DNA of 64,000 bases, from assembly GCA_027482185.1 (NCBI GenBank), contig JAIXWF010000003.1, forward strand, positions 186,001 to 250,000, given 5' to 3'. Position numbers and translations under genes: made by a program. Shown here one piece after another: positions 1-8,256 of the stretch. Within the stretch, counting starts at the first letter, position 1; every line of letters starts with the position of its first letter. The notes beneath the pieces were generated by a model. It did not search any database, was not told where the DNA came from, and was given only the letters and a program-made list of their open reading frames with translations. This DNA comes from Opitutaceae bacterium (GTDB lineage: Bacteria; Verrucomicrobiota; Verrucomicrobiia; Opitutales; Opitutaceae).

Positions 1-1002
1 CCATGGCTCAACAACCGAGTCTTCGTCAGCCTGGGATCGGGCGAAGCCGGGGTGCTCTGGGAGCGCTTTCTCGGCGGCACCAACCTCACTTACATCTACC
101 GCGAAGGCTTTCAGCTAGTGATGCCGTGGAACCGATTGTACAGGTATAATATGCGATTGCAGCAGACGCCTCATCGCATCGTAGCGCTTTGCAAAAACGG
201 GTTGCCGGTTGAGCTGGAAGTATCCATCCGCCATCGGCCGCGCGACGGCAAACTGCCTTTGCTCCACTCGGTGGTCGGTCCCAACTATATCGAAGTGGTC
301 GTAAAGCCCGAGATCGAGGCTCACGTCCGGGCCGTGGTCTCCCAATTCGAGCCCACCGAATTGTATGCATCCGAAGGGTACATTCTCAACCTGATCGTGC
401 AGGGCGCGATGCGCGAGATTTCCGAACGCTACATTTCTCTGGACGACCTGTTGATCAAGCGGATCGTGCTGCCGACCAAAGTGGCGGACTCCATCGAAAC
501 CAAGCTCATTGAGGAACAACGCGTTTTCGAGTACGATTTCCGCGTGGCCCAAGCCAAAAAGGAGGCCGAACGGAAGGAGTTCGAAGGCCGGGGCATCCAG
601 AAATTCCAGGAGCTGATTGCCGCCAACGGATCGTTCAAAGACTACCTGAGGTACGCCGGCATCCAAGCCACGCTCGAACTGGCGAAATCCGACAATGCCA
701 AGGTCGTGGTCATTGGCGGCGCTGACGGCGGGCTGCCGCTGATCCTCAATATGCCGGGCGAAGAGTCGCTGCGATCCCGCGCGGCTGCGCCACCTTCGAC
801 CATGCTCGCCCCGGCAATCAGGTCTCTGCCCGTCGAAACGCCACCCGCCCCGACCGGCGCCGCCAAAAGCGCGGATCAATCCGGGCCCCCGGCTCAGTCG
901 GGGACCGCCACCCCGGCGGAAGCGAAAACAAGCGCTTCCCCGGCGCCCCCGGCGCGGACGAGCGAAGCGGCCACGACGCCTCGTGCGTCGGAGAAGACAT
1001 GA
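1..1002 (+). CDS. SPFH/band-7 (prohibitin-like) protein, 5' truncated by window edge
   Basis: The open frame runs unbroken from base 1 (P-W-L-N-N-R-V-F...), so the GTG at 52 is internal and the true start lies upstream of the window. The visible part has the prohibitin/stomatin pattern: 'REGFQLVMPWNRLYRYNMR', a beta-rich band-7 core, then a charged alpha-helical stretch (about residues 150-215) and a Pro/Ala-rich, probably disordered tail from about residue 250. SPFH proteins form membrane-associated oligomers that scaffold or protect membrane complexes; that role is family knowledge, not seen here. The stop overlaps the next ATG by 4 nt (ATGA), so it is translationally coupled to the PotD-like lipoprotein gene. 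The N-terminal membrane anchor, if any, is outside the window. Confidence 0.85.
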   Translation, partial: PWLNNRVFVSLGSGEAGVLWERFLGGTNLTYIYREGFQLVMPWNRLYRYNMRLQQTPHRIVALCKNGLPVELEVSIRHRPRDGKLPLLHSVVGPNYIEVVVKPEIEAHVRAVVSQFEPTELYASEGYILNLIVQGAMREISERYISLDDLLIKRIVLPTKVADSIETKLIEEQRVFEYDFRVAQAKKEAERKEFEGRGIQKFQELIAANGSFKDYLRYAGIQATLELAKSDNAKVVVIGGADGGLPLILNMPGEESLRSRAAAPPSTMLAPAIRSLPVETPPAPTGAAKSADQSGPPAQSGTATPAEAKTSASPAPPARTSEAATTPRASEKT

Positions 1003-2249
1003 CGTACCCCGCAGCCAGCCCGGGTCGGACCCTTCGAGCTTTCCTTCGCCCCATGCGCTTGGCGGCGGCTGCCGGCTGCGTCCTGCTCACAGCAAGCTCG
1101 TGCAACTACAAGGAAGCGGCCGGCGACCGCCTCGTTTCCCCGCACTGGCAGCACCGCACAGAGTGGCCCGAGCCGACCCAACCGCTGGCACCGGTGTTGC
1201 GGCTGCTTATCTGGCGCGACTACCTCGATCCGCAAATACTCGATTTCTTCGAGCGTCGCTACCGCGCGAAACTTGAAATCACATACTTTGAAAACAACGC
1301 GGAATTGAAGGAGGTATTCCGGCAACGGCCGAGCGATTTCGATCTCCTGATGCCCAGCGATTTTGTGATCGACGGCTATCTGAAGAACGTCAACCGCGGG
1401 CTGCTGGCGCCGATCCGCAAAGAGAACATCCCCAATCTCGGACACGTTAAGCAGATATTGTTCCGCTCCCCCTACGACCCTGAACTCGTCTACTCGGTGC
1501 CGATGTTCCACAGCAGCCTGGGGATCAGTTTCAACCGCAAATACGTGCAGCATATTCCGCGCAATTCCACGCTCAAAGCCAGCCGGGACGACGAAAACTT
1601 CCAGCTCCACGGCTATCGCGCGCTCCTCGACGAACCCCGCGTTTCACTTTCCGCCGCTCTGGTAGACGACGGGATCGACCCGAACGCGCCCACGGCGGCC
1701 GCCTTGGCCGCCACCGCCGACAGGTTGATCAAAGACACCGCCAATCTGGGCATCCGGTTTTTGGCCAGCACGCTGCCCGACCGATTGATCGCCAACGACA
1801 TTATGATCGCGGTGAACTGGAGCGGCGCGGCGGCCGCCGCGGCCCACAAAAATATAAACATCCGGTTCGTGCTTCCACAGGGACCGAAGTTCGTCCAGGT
1901 CGACAGTTTCGTCATCCCCGCAACCTCGATCAACCGCTATACCGCGGAGTTCTTCCTGAACTTCCTGCTCATCCCAGAAGTATCCGGCGCACTGACTAAC
2001 TACAGCTTTTACGCCAACTCCAACAACGATTCCACGCCGTTCATCTCGCGCGACATTCTGCTCGGGCCGGCCTATATGGATCCCCCGCACGGCGCCCGTA
2101 TCTTCCTCGCGGATCTCGGCAATCTGGAAGCGGATTTTGAACGTGAGTGGGCGCGGGTAAAGGCAACCAACCCCGCAACGAACGCAAAGGTCCCGTCGCT
2201 TCTCAAGACCAAAGAGGCCGAACGGGAGAAAGCCGACCTGTCCCGCTAG
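999..2249 (+). CDS. PotD-like periplasmic substrate-binding lipoprotein (spermidine/putrescine type)
   Basis: 416 aa. A hydrophobic N-terminus ends in a lipobox L-T-A-S-S-C (Cys35), predicting a lipoprotein; an alternative ATG at 1053 (Met19) would give a more ordinary signal length. The mature part opens with 'LLIWRDYLDPQILDFFERRY' and 'ENNAELKEVF', the pattern of PotD/PotF-type ABC binding proteins, and continues with the two-lobe layout of that family. Such proteins normally deliver polyamines to PotBC permeases, but no permease or PotA gene is visible in the operon, so the ligand and partner are open. The ATGA overlap with the SPFH gene and the 23-nt gap to the DUF481-like gene place it in a four-gene operon. 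Confidence 0.85.
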   Translation: MTYPAASPGRTLRAFLRPMRLAAAAGCVLLTASSCNYKEAAGDRLVSPHWQHRTEWPEPTQPLAPVLRLLIWRDYLDPQILDFFERRYRAKLEITYFENNAELKEVFRQRPSDFDLLMPSDFVIDGYLKNVNRGLLAPIRKENIPNLGHVKQILFRSPYDPELVYSVPMFHSSLGISFNRKYVQHIPRNSTLKASRDDENFQLHGYRALLDEPRVSLSAALVDDGIDPNAPTAAALAATADRLIKDTANLGIRFLASTLPDRLIANDIMIAVNWSGAAAAAAHKNINIRFVLPQGPKFVQVDSFVIPATSINRYTAEFFLNFLLIPEVSGALTNYSFYANSNNDSTPFISRDILLGPAYMDPPHGARIFLADLGNLEADFEREWARVKATNPATNAKVPSLLKTKEAEREKADLSR

Positions 2250-2272
2250 CATTAATTCCGAAGCTAAAATCG

Positions 2273-3319
2273 ATGCCCAAACCCAAATCATACATGCGCC
2301 TCATTTGCCTAGTACTGCCGGCCCTCGCTTGCATATCGACCTTGGCCGCGGCCGATACCCTGAAGATGCCGAATGGCGAACTCCTGCAGGGAACTATCGT
2401 CCGGGAAACCGCGGATGCTGTCGTCATCCGCTCGGATTCATTTGGCGAGCTCCGGGTGACCCGCACTCCGGGGCTCGAAGTCCACCGAACGACCGCCGCG
2501 CCCGCCCCCCAATCGGCAGCTCCCGCTGTCGCGCCATCGGCCGGCGCCACGGCCCAGCCGCAGGTCAACCGCAGCTGGATCAAAACCCTCTTGGGACTCT
2601 CAGACCGGTGGAGCGCAGAACTGGAGGCCAACCTGCTTTTCGTGAGCGATACCTACCGCATGTCGGCGCGGGGAGCGGAAATGACCATCGGCTACAAGGT
2701 ACCGAACCCCGCCAAACCCAACCAACCGGTCCACGACTACGGTCTTTTCGGCGCGTATAATTTTCAAAAGGTGGACGACTTCGTCATCGGCGACAATGCC
2801 GAGTTGGCTCTGCGTTACTTTTACCAGCCTGCGTCTTCGTGGCTTTTGGCCGCACAAGCCGACTGGACACGAGATCAAATCAACGGGATCGAGTCCAGAA
2901 CCCGGGCTTTGGCCGTTCCGGCCTATCGCTTCATCGACACCGCCTCGACGCGATTTATCGCCGGTGCTGGCCCCGCATTCCTTTCTGAATCGCTGGCGAT
3001 CGCCGGCTCGCCCTCGAGCTCGGATTCGCTGCGGGACCATGGGTTCCGCGCGGCTCTTTACGAGCTGTTCCAACACCAGATTCGGCCTGGACTCACCTTC
3101 CGCCAAACACTCGTGGTCCTCGCCCGCCCTTCCAATCCGGCCGAGACCTTCAACCTCAGGTTCGGCGTCTCGCTGCGGCGCCGCCTGACCCCGAACCTCT
3201 CGTTGAGTCTTTCCCACGACTACGTCCGGACCGAGTCCGACCAGGTTGTGCCGCCCGGGGCCAAAGGCAGCGCGGAATCCATCGGCACCACAAAGCTGAT
3301 GTTGGGATATAACCTCTAG
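2273..3319 (+). CDS. DUF481-like outer-membrane beta-barrel protein
   Basis: About 348 aa from the ATG at 2273; the next in-frame ATG (2294) begins directly before the hydrophobic signal 'LICLVLPALACISTLAAA' and may be the real start. The mature N-terminus has the short repeat 'LKMPNGELLQGTIVRETADAVVIRSD' typical of the small beta module that precedes DUF481 domains. A Pro/Ala linker follows, then about 230 residues of alternating aromatic beta strands ending in 'LMLGYNL', as in outer-membrane barrels. DUF481 proteins are thought to be salt- or stress-induced outer-membrane proteins of unknown substrate. It lies between the PotD-like and ABC exporter genes (8-nt gap to the latter), suggesting a joint envelope function. 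Confidence 0.7.
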   Translation: MPKPKSYMRLICLVLPALACISTLAAADTLKMPNGELLQGTIVRETADAVVIRSDSFGELRVTRTPGLEVHRTTAAPAPQSAAPAVAPSAGATAQPQVNRSWIKTLLGLSDRWSAELEANLLFVSDTYRMSARGAEMTIGYKVPNPAKPNQPVHDYGLFGAYNFQKVDDFVIGDNAELALRYFYQPASSWLLAAQADWTRDQINGIESRTRALAVPAYRFIDTASTRFIAGAGPAFLSESLAIAGSPSSSDSLRDHGFRAALYELFQHQIRPGLTFRQTLVVLARPSNPAETFNLRFGVSLRRRLTPNLSLSLSHDYVRTESDQVVPPGAKGSAESIGTTKLMLGYNL

Positions 3320-3327
3320 ACCCGGCC

Positions 3328-5004
3328 ATGTTTCCGGCGGTCCAGAAATTCGCGCGCTTTATCCGCGCCGAATCGTCCGAGTTTCGCACCAGAATCGTCG
3401 TGGTGGCGATTCTGGCCGGGGTCATCAATGGCTTTGCGGTCAGCCTGGCCATATCGGCCGCAAAGCGCCTGGAACCCGGACAGATGCAAATCCGCGAATT
3501 CCTGCTTTTTGCCCTGGCGTTGGTGGCCTTCTGGATTTCGAAGGAATATGTGCTAAACCGCACGACAAGCATCGTCGAAGGCATTATTCGGGATGTGCGC
3601 ATGCGCATCATGCGTTCCCTCCGGGATACCGATCTGTTGGTTTTCGAAGGTATGAACCGGGGCCGTATCTACACCGTTCTCTCGACCGAAACCATGACGC
3701 TTTCGATGTCGTCCGGCGCAATCATTAACGCCGGATCGTCCGCCTGCATGCTGGCGTTTGTGGTCATTAATATCGGATTCCTTTCCGGCTATGCGCTCGC
3801 GATAACTTTGCTGTTCATCACCACCGCGGTCCTGATCTACATCCGGAAGAGCCAAACCGTAAACGCCGAACTCGCCGCCGCCAGTCGGCTCGAAAACGAA
3901 TTCTTTGAGAACTTGAACGGTCTTTTGCATGGCTACAAGGAGCTCAAGCTGAGCCGCACGAAGAGTTCCGACTTTTTCAGCGCGGATCTTTGGAATTCGA
4001 TCACGGCGACCGCCGAGCTCCGCACCAAGACCGGCAAGACCATGAATCAATCCGTGCTGATCGGCCAGAGCTTCCTCCTCTTCACCGTGGCCGGAGTCCT
4101 TTTTCTTCTTCCCAATCTTCAACCGGGCGCGGTTGCCGTCGTTGTTCCGGTGGTTGCCATCGTGCTGTTCGCCGCGGGTCCCATCGGCGATGTCGTGGTT
4201 GCGATTCCTGCTTTGGCTCGGGCCGGCGCCGCCATCGACAATCTGTACTCGCTGGAGACGGAATTGAAACGGAATCGCAACGAAGCCGAGGTTTTCGCCG
4301 AGCGCCAGCCAATCCTTCAAGATCCTTTCGAATCGCTTTGCCTGAAAAACGTTTCTTTCGCCTACCCGCCGGCAGCCGGCGGCGGCGACTCGAAAGGGTT
4401 CGCTTTGACGACGCTGGATTTCAGTCTCAAGGCGCGGGAAATTGTCTTTATAGTTGGCGGGAACGGAAGCGGCAAGTCGACCTTTCTGAAACTTCTCACC
4501 GCATTGTATTCCCCCGCATCCGGTCAAATCGAATGGAACGGCCACCCCGTGACGGCAGAGCGGATCGCGTCGTACCGGAATCTCTTCACCCCGGTCTTCA
4601 CCGATTTCCATTTATTCCGGCGCATCCTCGGCGTCCGCGACCTGGACGAGAAACGTGTGCGCTCGCTGATTGAACGCATGGGACTGGCGGGCAAGACGGA
4701 CGTACAGGGCGCTCGCCTCACGCAAACCGATCTTTCCACCGGACAAAAGAAACGGCTCGCCCTGATCTTGGCGAAGCTAGACGACCGCCCAATATACATT
4801 TTTGACGAATGGGCGGCCGATCAGGACCCCGCTTTCAGGCGCTTTTTCTACAATACACTGCTGCCCGAAATCAAGGCAAGTGGTCGTACGGTGATAGCGG
4901 TCACTCACGATGACAGCTATTTTGCCTGCGCTGATCGTGTTCTAAAGATGGAATATGGCAATTTTGTTCCGGGCGAGCACCACGCCAAAGCGTTTTCCGA
5001 ATAA
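3328..5004 (+). CDS. Cyclic-peptide-type ABC exporter (PvdE/SyrD family), fused TM and ATPase domains
   Basis: 558 aa. Six hydrophobic segments occupy about residues 20-300. The nucleotide-binding domain follows: Walker A 'GGNGSGKST' (about 384-392), signature 'LSTGQKKRLALI', Walker B 'PIYIFDEWAADQDP' and switch His in 'VTHDD'. The DEWAADQDP-x-FRR-x-FY signature is characteristic of the PvdE/SyrD group that exports siderophore precursors, lipopeptides or cyclic peptides. No NRPS or ripp gene is visible, so the cargo is unknown; precursor genes could lie upstream of the window. It is the last gene of the operon; the mobile-element nest begins directly after it, so the operon may have been truncated there. 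Confidence 0.88.
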   Translation: MFPAVQKFARFIRAESSEFRTRIVVVAILAGVINGFAVSLAISAAKRLEPGQMQIREFLLFALALVAFWISKEYVLNRTTSIVEGIIRDVRMRIMRSLRDTDLLVFEGMNRGRIYTVLSTETMTLSMSSGAIINAGSSACMLAFVVINIGFLSGYALAITLLFITTAVLIYIRKSQTVNAELAAASRLENEFFENLNGLLHGYKELKLSRTKSSDFFSADLWNSITATAELRTKTGKTMNQSVLIGQSFLLFTVAGVLFLLPNLQPGAVAVVVPVVAIVLFAAGPIGDVVVAIPALARAGAAIDNLYSLETELKRNRNEAEVFAERQPILQDPFESLCLKNVSFAYPPAAGGGDSKGFALTTLDFSLKAREIVFIVGGNGSGKSTFLKLLTALYSPASGQIEWNGHPVTAERIASYRNLFTPVFTDFHLFRRILGVRDLDEKRVRSLIERMGLAGKTDVQGARLTQTDLSTGQKKRLALILAKLDDRPIYIFDEWAADQDPAFRRFFYNTLLPEIKASGRTVIAVTHDDSYFACADRVLKMEYGNFVPGEHHAKAFSE

Positions 5005-5039
5005 CCTCGGTCCTGGACGTCAAACCCGGCACAATCACT

Positions 5040-5262
5040 ACGAGGTAGTGTGCGTTCGTGCGGTTGGTTCCTACGACCGCTTGGCACATGTTCTCATAGA
5101 GGATGCGTCCAACCGCCGAAGAACGCGAACGCTTCTTGATGCCACCGAATCAGCGCCGTCAGCGCCCTGGAGCGGGTGAATTCAATCTAGATATGCGCGA
5201 GTAGCACAGGATCATCACGAAGGCGTAGACCTTATCACCGTGCCATCGGGTTGAGTATACCC
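5040..5262 (-). pseudogene. Decayed istA (IS21-family transposase) fragment
   Basis: Read on the minus strand, three frames join to an IstA-like core: 'GDKVYAFVMILCYSR', then 'EFTRSRALTALIRWHQEAFAFFGGWT', then 'ILYENMCQAVVG'. This is the rve-domain stretch of IS21-family IstA around the second and third catalytic acids. At least two frameshifts separate the blocks, and both ends are missing. Its upstream end abuts a serine-recombinase remnant, so the locus has been rearranged. The orientation is opposite to the istB fragments further right, so it may derive from a different IS21 copy. Confidence 0.7.
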
Positions 5263-5600
5263 AGCGCAACGCGTAACCGGAGGAACCGCCCTGCTTCAAT
5301 CCTAGTTGGTTCAGGCGGCAGGCGCCCTGAAAAACCTCAGTGGAGAGTTCGCGGCTGTATTCGCCCCCATCGAGCGCTCGACGCTCGTGAGGATTTTCGA
5401 GGTCTGGCTGCCGTCGTTCTCGAACTGCTCGGCGCAATCGTGGACCGCGAGGCCGGCACGTTTGCAGATGTACTCATAGAAGCCGCTTTCGTCGGCGTCC
5501 TGGAAGCGGCCCCAGCAGCTGGCATTGTAGTCCAGGATGCACTTGAAGTCGGCCTGGCCCCCTGGTCCGCGACTTATTGGCCGACGAAGCTATCCAACAG
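5263..5600 (-). pseudogene. Decayed large serine recombinase fragment
   Basis: Minus-strand translation gives 'YNASCWGRFQDADESGFYEYICKRAG' and 'VHDCAEQFENDGS', then after a 1-nt deletion in a G run near 5390 'GGEYSRELSTEVFQGACRLNQLG' and 'KQGGSSGYALR'. This is the pattern of the resolvase domain end and the start of the recombinase domain in site-specific serine recombinases (WGRF-x-D, GEYSREL, GGxxGYGLR). The N-terminal catalytic serine and the C-terminal half are missing. It sits between the istA fragment and the left end of the IS30 element. Confidence 0.72.
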
Positions 5601-5681
5601 CGCGACCGCGTCCGCCAGCGTTATATCACAATTTAGTTTCAGATTTGAAGTGCAACATTAGTATATAGGATGATACGCGAT

Positions 5682-5881
5682 TTAAAGGCAGCTGGACGGC
5701 CGCTTCCGAGGACAGGAGCCGAAGAGCTTGCCGGAGGAAGCGGCCGGCCGGCGGGCGTGGTAGACTTCATGCGGGGTGCGGAAGCCGAGGCGTTTGCGGG
5801 GGCGGTGGTTGAGTTGGTCGGCGATGGCATCGCAGGCTTCCTGGGTGAGGTGATCGAGGCGGGTGCGCTTGGGGAGGTACT
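5682..5881 (-). pseudogene. IS30-family transposase, C-terminal fragment
   Basis: This encodes 'YLPKRTRLDHLTQEACDAIADQLNHRPRKRLGFRTPHEVY', the invariant C-terminal block of IS30 transposases, followed by a short unconserved tail. It lacks a start of its own. It continues in frame from the N-terminal fragment (…RQYL | PKRT…) once the IS66 element and one 8-bp duplication are removed. It is not expected to be translated alone. Confidence 0.88.
5874..5881. repeat. 8-bp target-site duplication of the IS66 element (left copy)
   Basis: GAGGTACT, identical to 8263-8270 on the other side of the IS66 element. Both copies are intact, which fixes the element boundaries and shows a simple insertion with no later deletion at either end. 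Confidence 0.93.
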
Positions 5882-5973
5882 GTATGTGTCCGGCGGAGTG
5901 CCTCACAGCGCGTCGTTGATCAGCACGCACTGCGTCACCGACAGTGACGCACATGGTCACAGGCGGTGACGTA

Positions 5974-7500
5974 TCAGGCCCCGAGCGGCTGCCACACTCC
6001 TGGGAGCAGTGTGGTAAGGTCGTCCTTTGTGGTCATGGCCGGCAGCCGGGTGAGGAGGTCGCGGATATAGTCGAGCGGGGCGACGCCGCGGCGCTGGCAG
6101 GAGACGACGATGGAGTAGATGATCGCGGAGCGATCGCCGGCGTCGGGGTGACCGATAAACAGGAAGTTCTTTTTGCCGATGGCGGAGGGCCGGATCGCGT
6201 TTTCGAGCAGGTTTGTGTCGATCCGCGTGTCGCCGTGATCGCAGTGCGCGACCAATGCCTCCCACTGGCCGAGCAGATAGCGGCAGGCCTTGCCCAAGCC
6301 CGACTGCGGCAGGCACCGGCGAGCCAGCAACAGCGCAGCCTTCTTCAACAGACGCAGCGTCAGCTCAAAGTCCCTGGCCCTCAACCGGGCGCGCTCGCCT
6401 CCGGCGATCTTCCGCTCATCCCAGTCCCGCTCCATGCGATACAGATGGCCGATGAGCCGCAGCATGAAGCCGGCTTGGATCGGTGCCTGCTCAAGGGCGT
6501 CATTAAACTTCCGCCGGGCGTGGGCGAAGCAGGCGACCCGGATCACCCCCGGATTCTTCTCCGCATAGCGAGCATATCCCTCATAGCCGTCCGACTGGAG
6601 CACGCCCTTGAACCCGTCCAAGAGCGTCGTGATCTCGCCGTGCTGCCGCGTCAGCCGCCAGTCGAAGACGACGTCATCGCCCGGACGACTGATCGCCCAG
6701 AGGTAGCCCTGGAAGGTTTTGCCGGTCGGTTCATCCGGATCCTGGCATCTTATCGGGGTTTCGTCCGCCTGCAGATAGCGGCCGCCCAGCAGTCGTTCCT
6801 TCATGCGGAGGTAAACCGGCCGCAGCCACTCTGCGGTCACCGCCACCCAGTCCGCCATGCTCTTCCGGGACAACCTCGCACCCCAACGCTCCGACATCTT
6901 TTCCTGCCGGAAGAGCGGGACGTGATGCACGTATTTCGAGACAACGACGGCGGCCAGGAGCCCGGCCGACGCGTAACCGCCCATCACCGCCCGGCTCGGC
7001 GCCGGCGCCACGAGCGGCGGCCGGCTCCGGTCCAGCCGATGCCGATACTTCGGGCGCACGATCTCGCGCTTCACCAGTTTAGGCGGGATCAGGTCCACCT
7101 CGAAGGTCCGCTCCTCGCCGATCCGTTCGTAAACCTCCGGGTCCCGTTTCACCTCCGCCGGCACGATCTCCACTGTCTCATGCACCGGCAGATGCCGGAA
7201 CGTCTCCTCCGGCGGGCGTCTTTTCGCCGGCGTCCGCTCGTAGGTCACCGTCTGCGGCTTCGCGGCCGCGATCCGCGCCTCGATCTGCCCCAACGCCAGG
7301 AGCAACTGCGAGCGGTCCAACGACTCGCCCTTGCCCCCGCCGAAGAGCTGTTTCTTCAGCCACGCGACCTGCGTCTCCAGCCCGACTACCTGCTCCTCGA
7401 GCGAGGCCACCTTGCCCTGCAGGGCAAGATTTTCGGCGAAGAGTTGCTCGGCGGGCGGCATGCTGTATCTTAGTATAGGATACAGCGGGTCCCGTGCCAC
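5974..7500 (-). CDS. tnpC: IS66-family transposase TnpC
   Basis: 508 aa from the GTG at 7500 that abuts the tnpB stop, or 495 aa from the ATG at 7461. Domains in order: N-terminal coiled-coil leucine repeat (QLFAENLALQGKVASLEEQV), zinc-finger-like/linker region, then the DDE catalytic core with 'GGRYLQADETP', 'LQSDGYEGYA' and 'NLLENAIRP'. The C-terminal IS66 signature 'LFIGHPDAG...IYSIV' and 'RDLLTRLPAM' follows. It is full length with all catalytic acids present. A hairpin directly upstream of the ATG at 7461 suggests that translation begins at the coupled GTG or is modulated there. Confidence 0.93.
   Translation of the reverse strand: MARDPLYPILRYSMPPAEQLFAENLALQGKVASLEEQVVGLETQVAWLKKQLFGGGKGESLDRSQLLLALGQIEARIAAAKPQTVTYERTPAKRRPPEETFRHLPVHETVEIVPAEVKRDPEVYERIGEERTFEVDLIPPKLVKREIVRPKYRHRLDRSRPPLVAPAPSRAVMGGYASAGLLAAVVVSKYVHHVPLFRQEKMSERWGARLSRKSMADWVAVTAEWLRPVYLRMKERLLGGRYLQADETPIRCQDPDEPTGKTFQGYLWAISRPGDDVVFDWRLTRQHGEITTLLDGFKGVLQSDGYEGYARYAEKNPGVIRVACFAHARRKFNDALEQAPIQAGFMLRLIGHLYRMERDWDERKIAGGERARLRARDFELTLRLLKKAALLLARRCLPQSGLGKACRYLLGQWEALVAHCDHGDTRIDTNLLENAIRPSAIGKKNFLFIGHPDAGDRSAIIYSIVVSCQRRGVAPLDYIRDLLTRLPAMTTKDDLTTLLPGVWQPLGA
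7462..7486 (-). promoter_or_regulatory. Perfect 8-bp hairpin between the two tnpC start candidates
   Basis: GCTGTATC at 7462-7469 and GATACAGC at 7479-7486 form a perfect inverted repeat whose end touches the ATG at 7461-7459. In the transcript it would occlude that start codon. This favours the GTG at 7500 as the tnpC start, or implies translational control through passage of tnpB-translating ribosomes. Function is inferred. Confidence 0.5.
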
Positions 7501-7844
7501 TCACCGCTCGTACCACGCTTTGCGGCGGCCGTCCTTCAGGTCGATCCCTCCGACCAGCATCGTCAGCGCCTCCGTCGTCAGCGAGAGCTTCCTGCGGTCG
7601 CTGCCCACCGGCCAGGTGAACCGCCCCTTCTCCAACCGCTTCGCCAGCACCCACCCCCCGTCCCGTCCCAATACAGGAGCTTCAGCCGATTCCGGACCTT
7701 GTTCGAGAAGACGAACAACGCTCCCTGCCGCGGGTCCTCGCCCAGCCGCTGGTCCACCTCGGCCCACAGGCCGTCGAAGTGCTTGCGCATGTCGACCGGC
7801 TCCACCGCGAGATAGACCCGCCACGAACTCGGGAACGCCAGCAT
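7501..7844 (-). pseudogene. tnpB: IS66-family tnpB, frameshifted in a G run
   Basis: The first frame from the ATG at 7844 reads '[26 protein letters not shown]' and '[10 protein letters not shown]'. The conserved second half, '[17 protein letters not shown]' to '[11 protein letters not shown]', continues only in the other frame. One extra G in the run at about 7656-7663 (minus-strand GGGGGG) would restore the standard '[18 protein letters not shown]' of IS66 Orf2. It is therefore a 1-nt deletion, unless ribosomes slip by -1 on the G run. TnpB is essential in several studied IS66 elements (family knowledge). The stop TGA is followed directly by the GTG of tnpC. Confidence 0.82.
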
Positions 7845-8203
7845 CAGCGCAGCCCCTTCACGCACGCCACCGCATCCTCGATCCGACACGCGCGCACGAT
7901 CAACCCGTCCGGCAGCACGATCTCCACCGCCATCCCCGCCCGCGGCAGCTTGACCTCCACAAACGCCGGCACCTTGGCCGCCGCCGACGCCATGGCACGT
8001 GCCGCCTCCTGTCGGCGCCGGCGCAGCCACCCCGCCGGGGTGAAGCAATTGATTCCTTCCCGCGCCGCGAACGCCCGCTGCGTCAGTCCGCTCGCGTCCA
8101 AAGCCTCCAGCAACCGCTTGCGCTCCCGCTCGTCCCCCAAGCGCCGCCCTCCGCCGTCTGCCTTCGCCAGTTCCAATGTCGCCAACGCCACCGCGGATTT
8201 CAT
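7844..8203 (-). CDS. tnpA: IS66-family TnpA accessory protein
   Basis: 119 aa. It has an N-terminal helix-turn-helix ('[26 protein letters not shown]') and the C-terminal '[19 protein letters not shown]' beta motif typical of IS66 OrfA/TnpA. The stop TGA (7846-7844) overlaps the ATG of tnpB (7844-7842) as TGATG, the usual translational coupling in this family. TnpA is thought to bind DNA and assist the TnpC transposase. The frame is intact. Confidence 0.88.
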   Translation of the reverse strand: MKSAVALATLELAKADGGGRRLGDERERKRLLEALDASGLTQRAFAAREGINCFTPAGWLRRRRQEAARAMASAAAKVPAFVEVKLPRAGMAVEIVLPDGLIVRACRIEDAVACVKGLR

Positions 8204-8256
8204 CCAGACACACTATCACGCCGCCGCCCTCCACGGAACGAGGCACTCCACCGGAC

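Noticed and set aside
5944-7473. Plus-strand 509-aa frame opposite tnpC
   Set aside because: Antisense shadow of the IS66 transposase; His/Arg/Pro-rich with no family.
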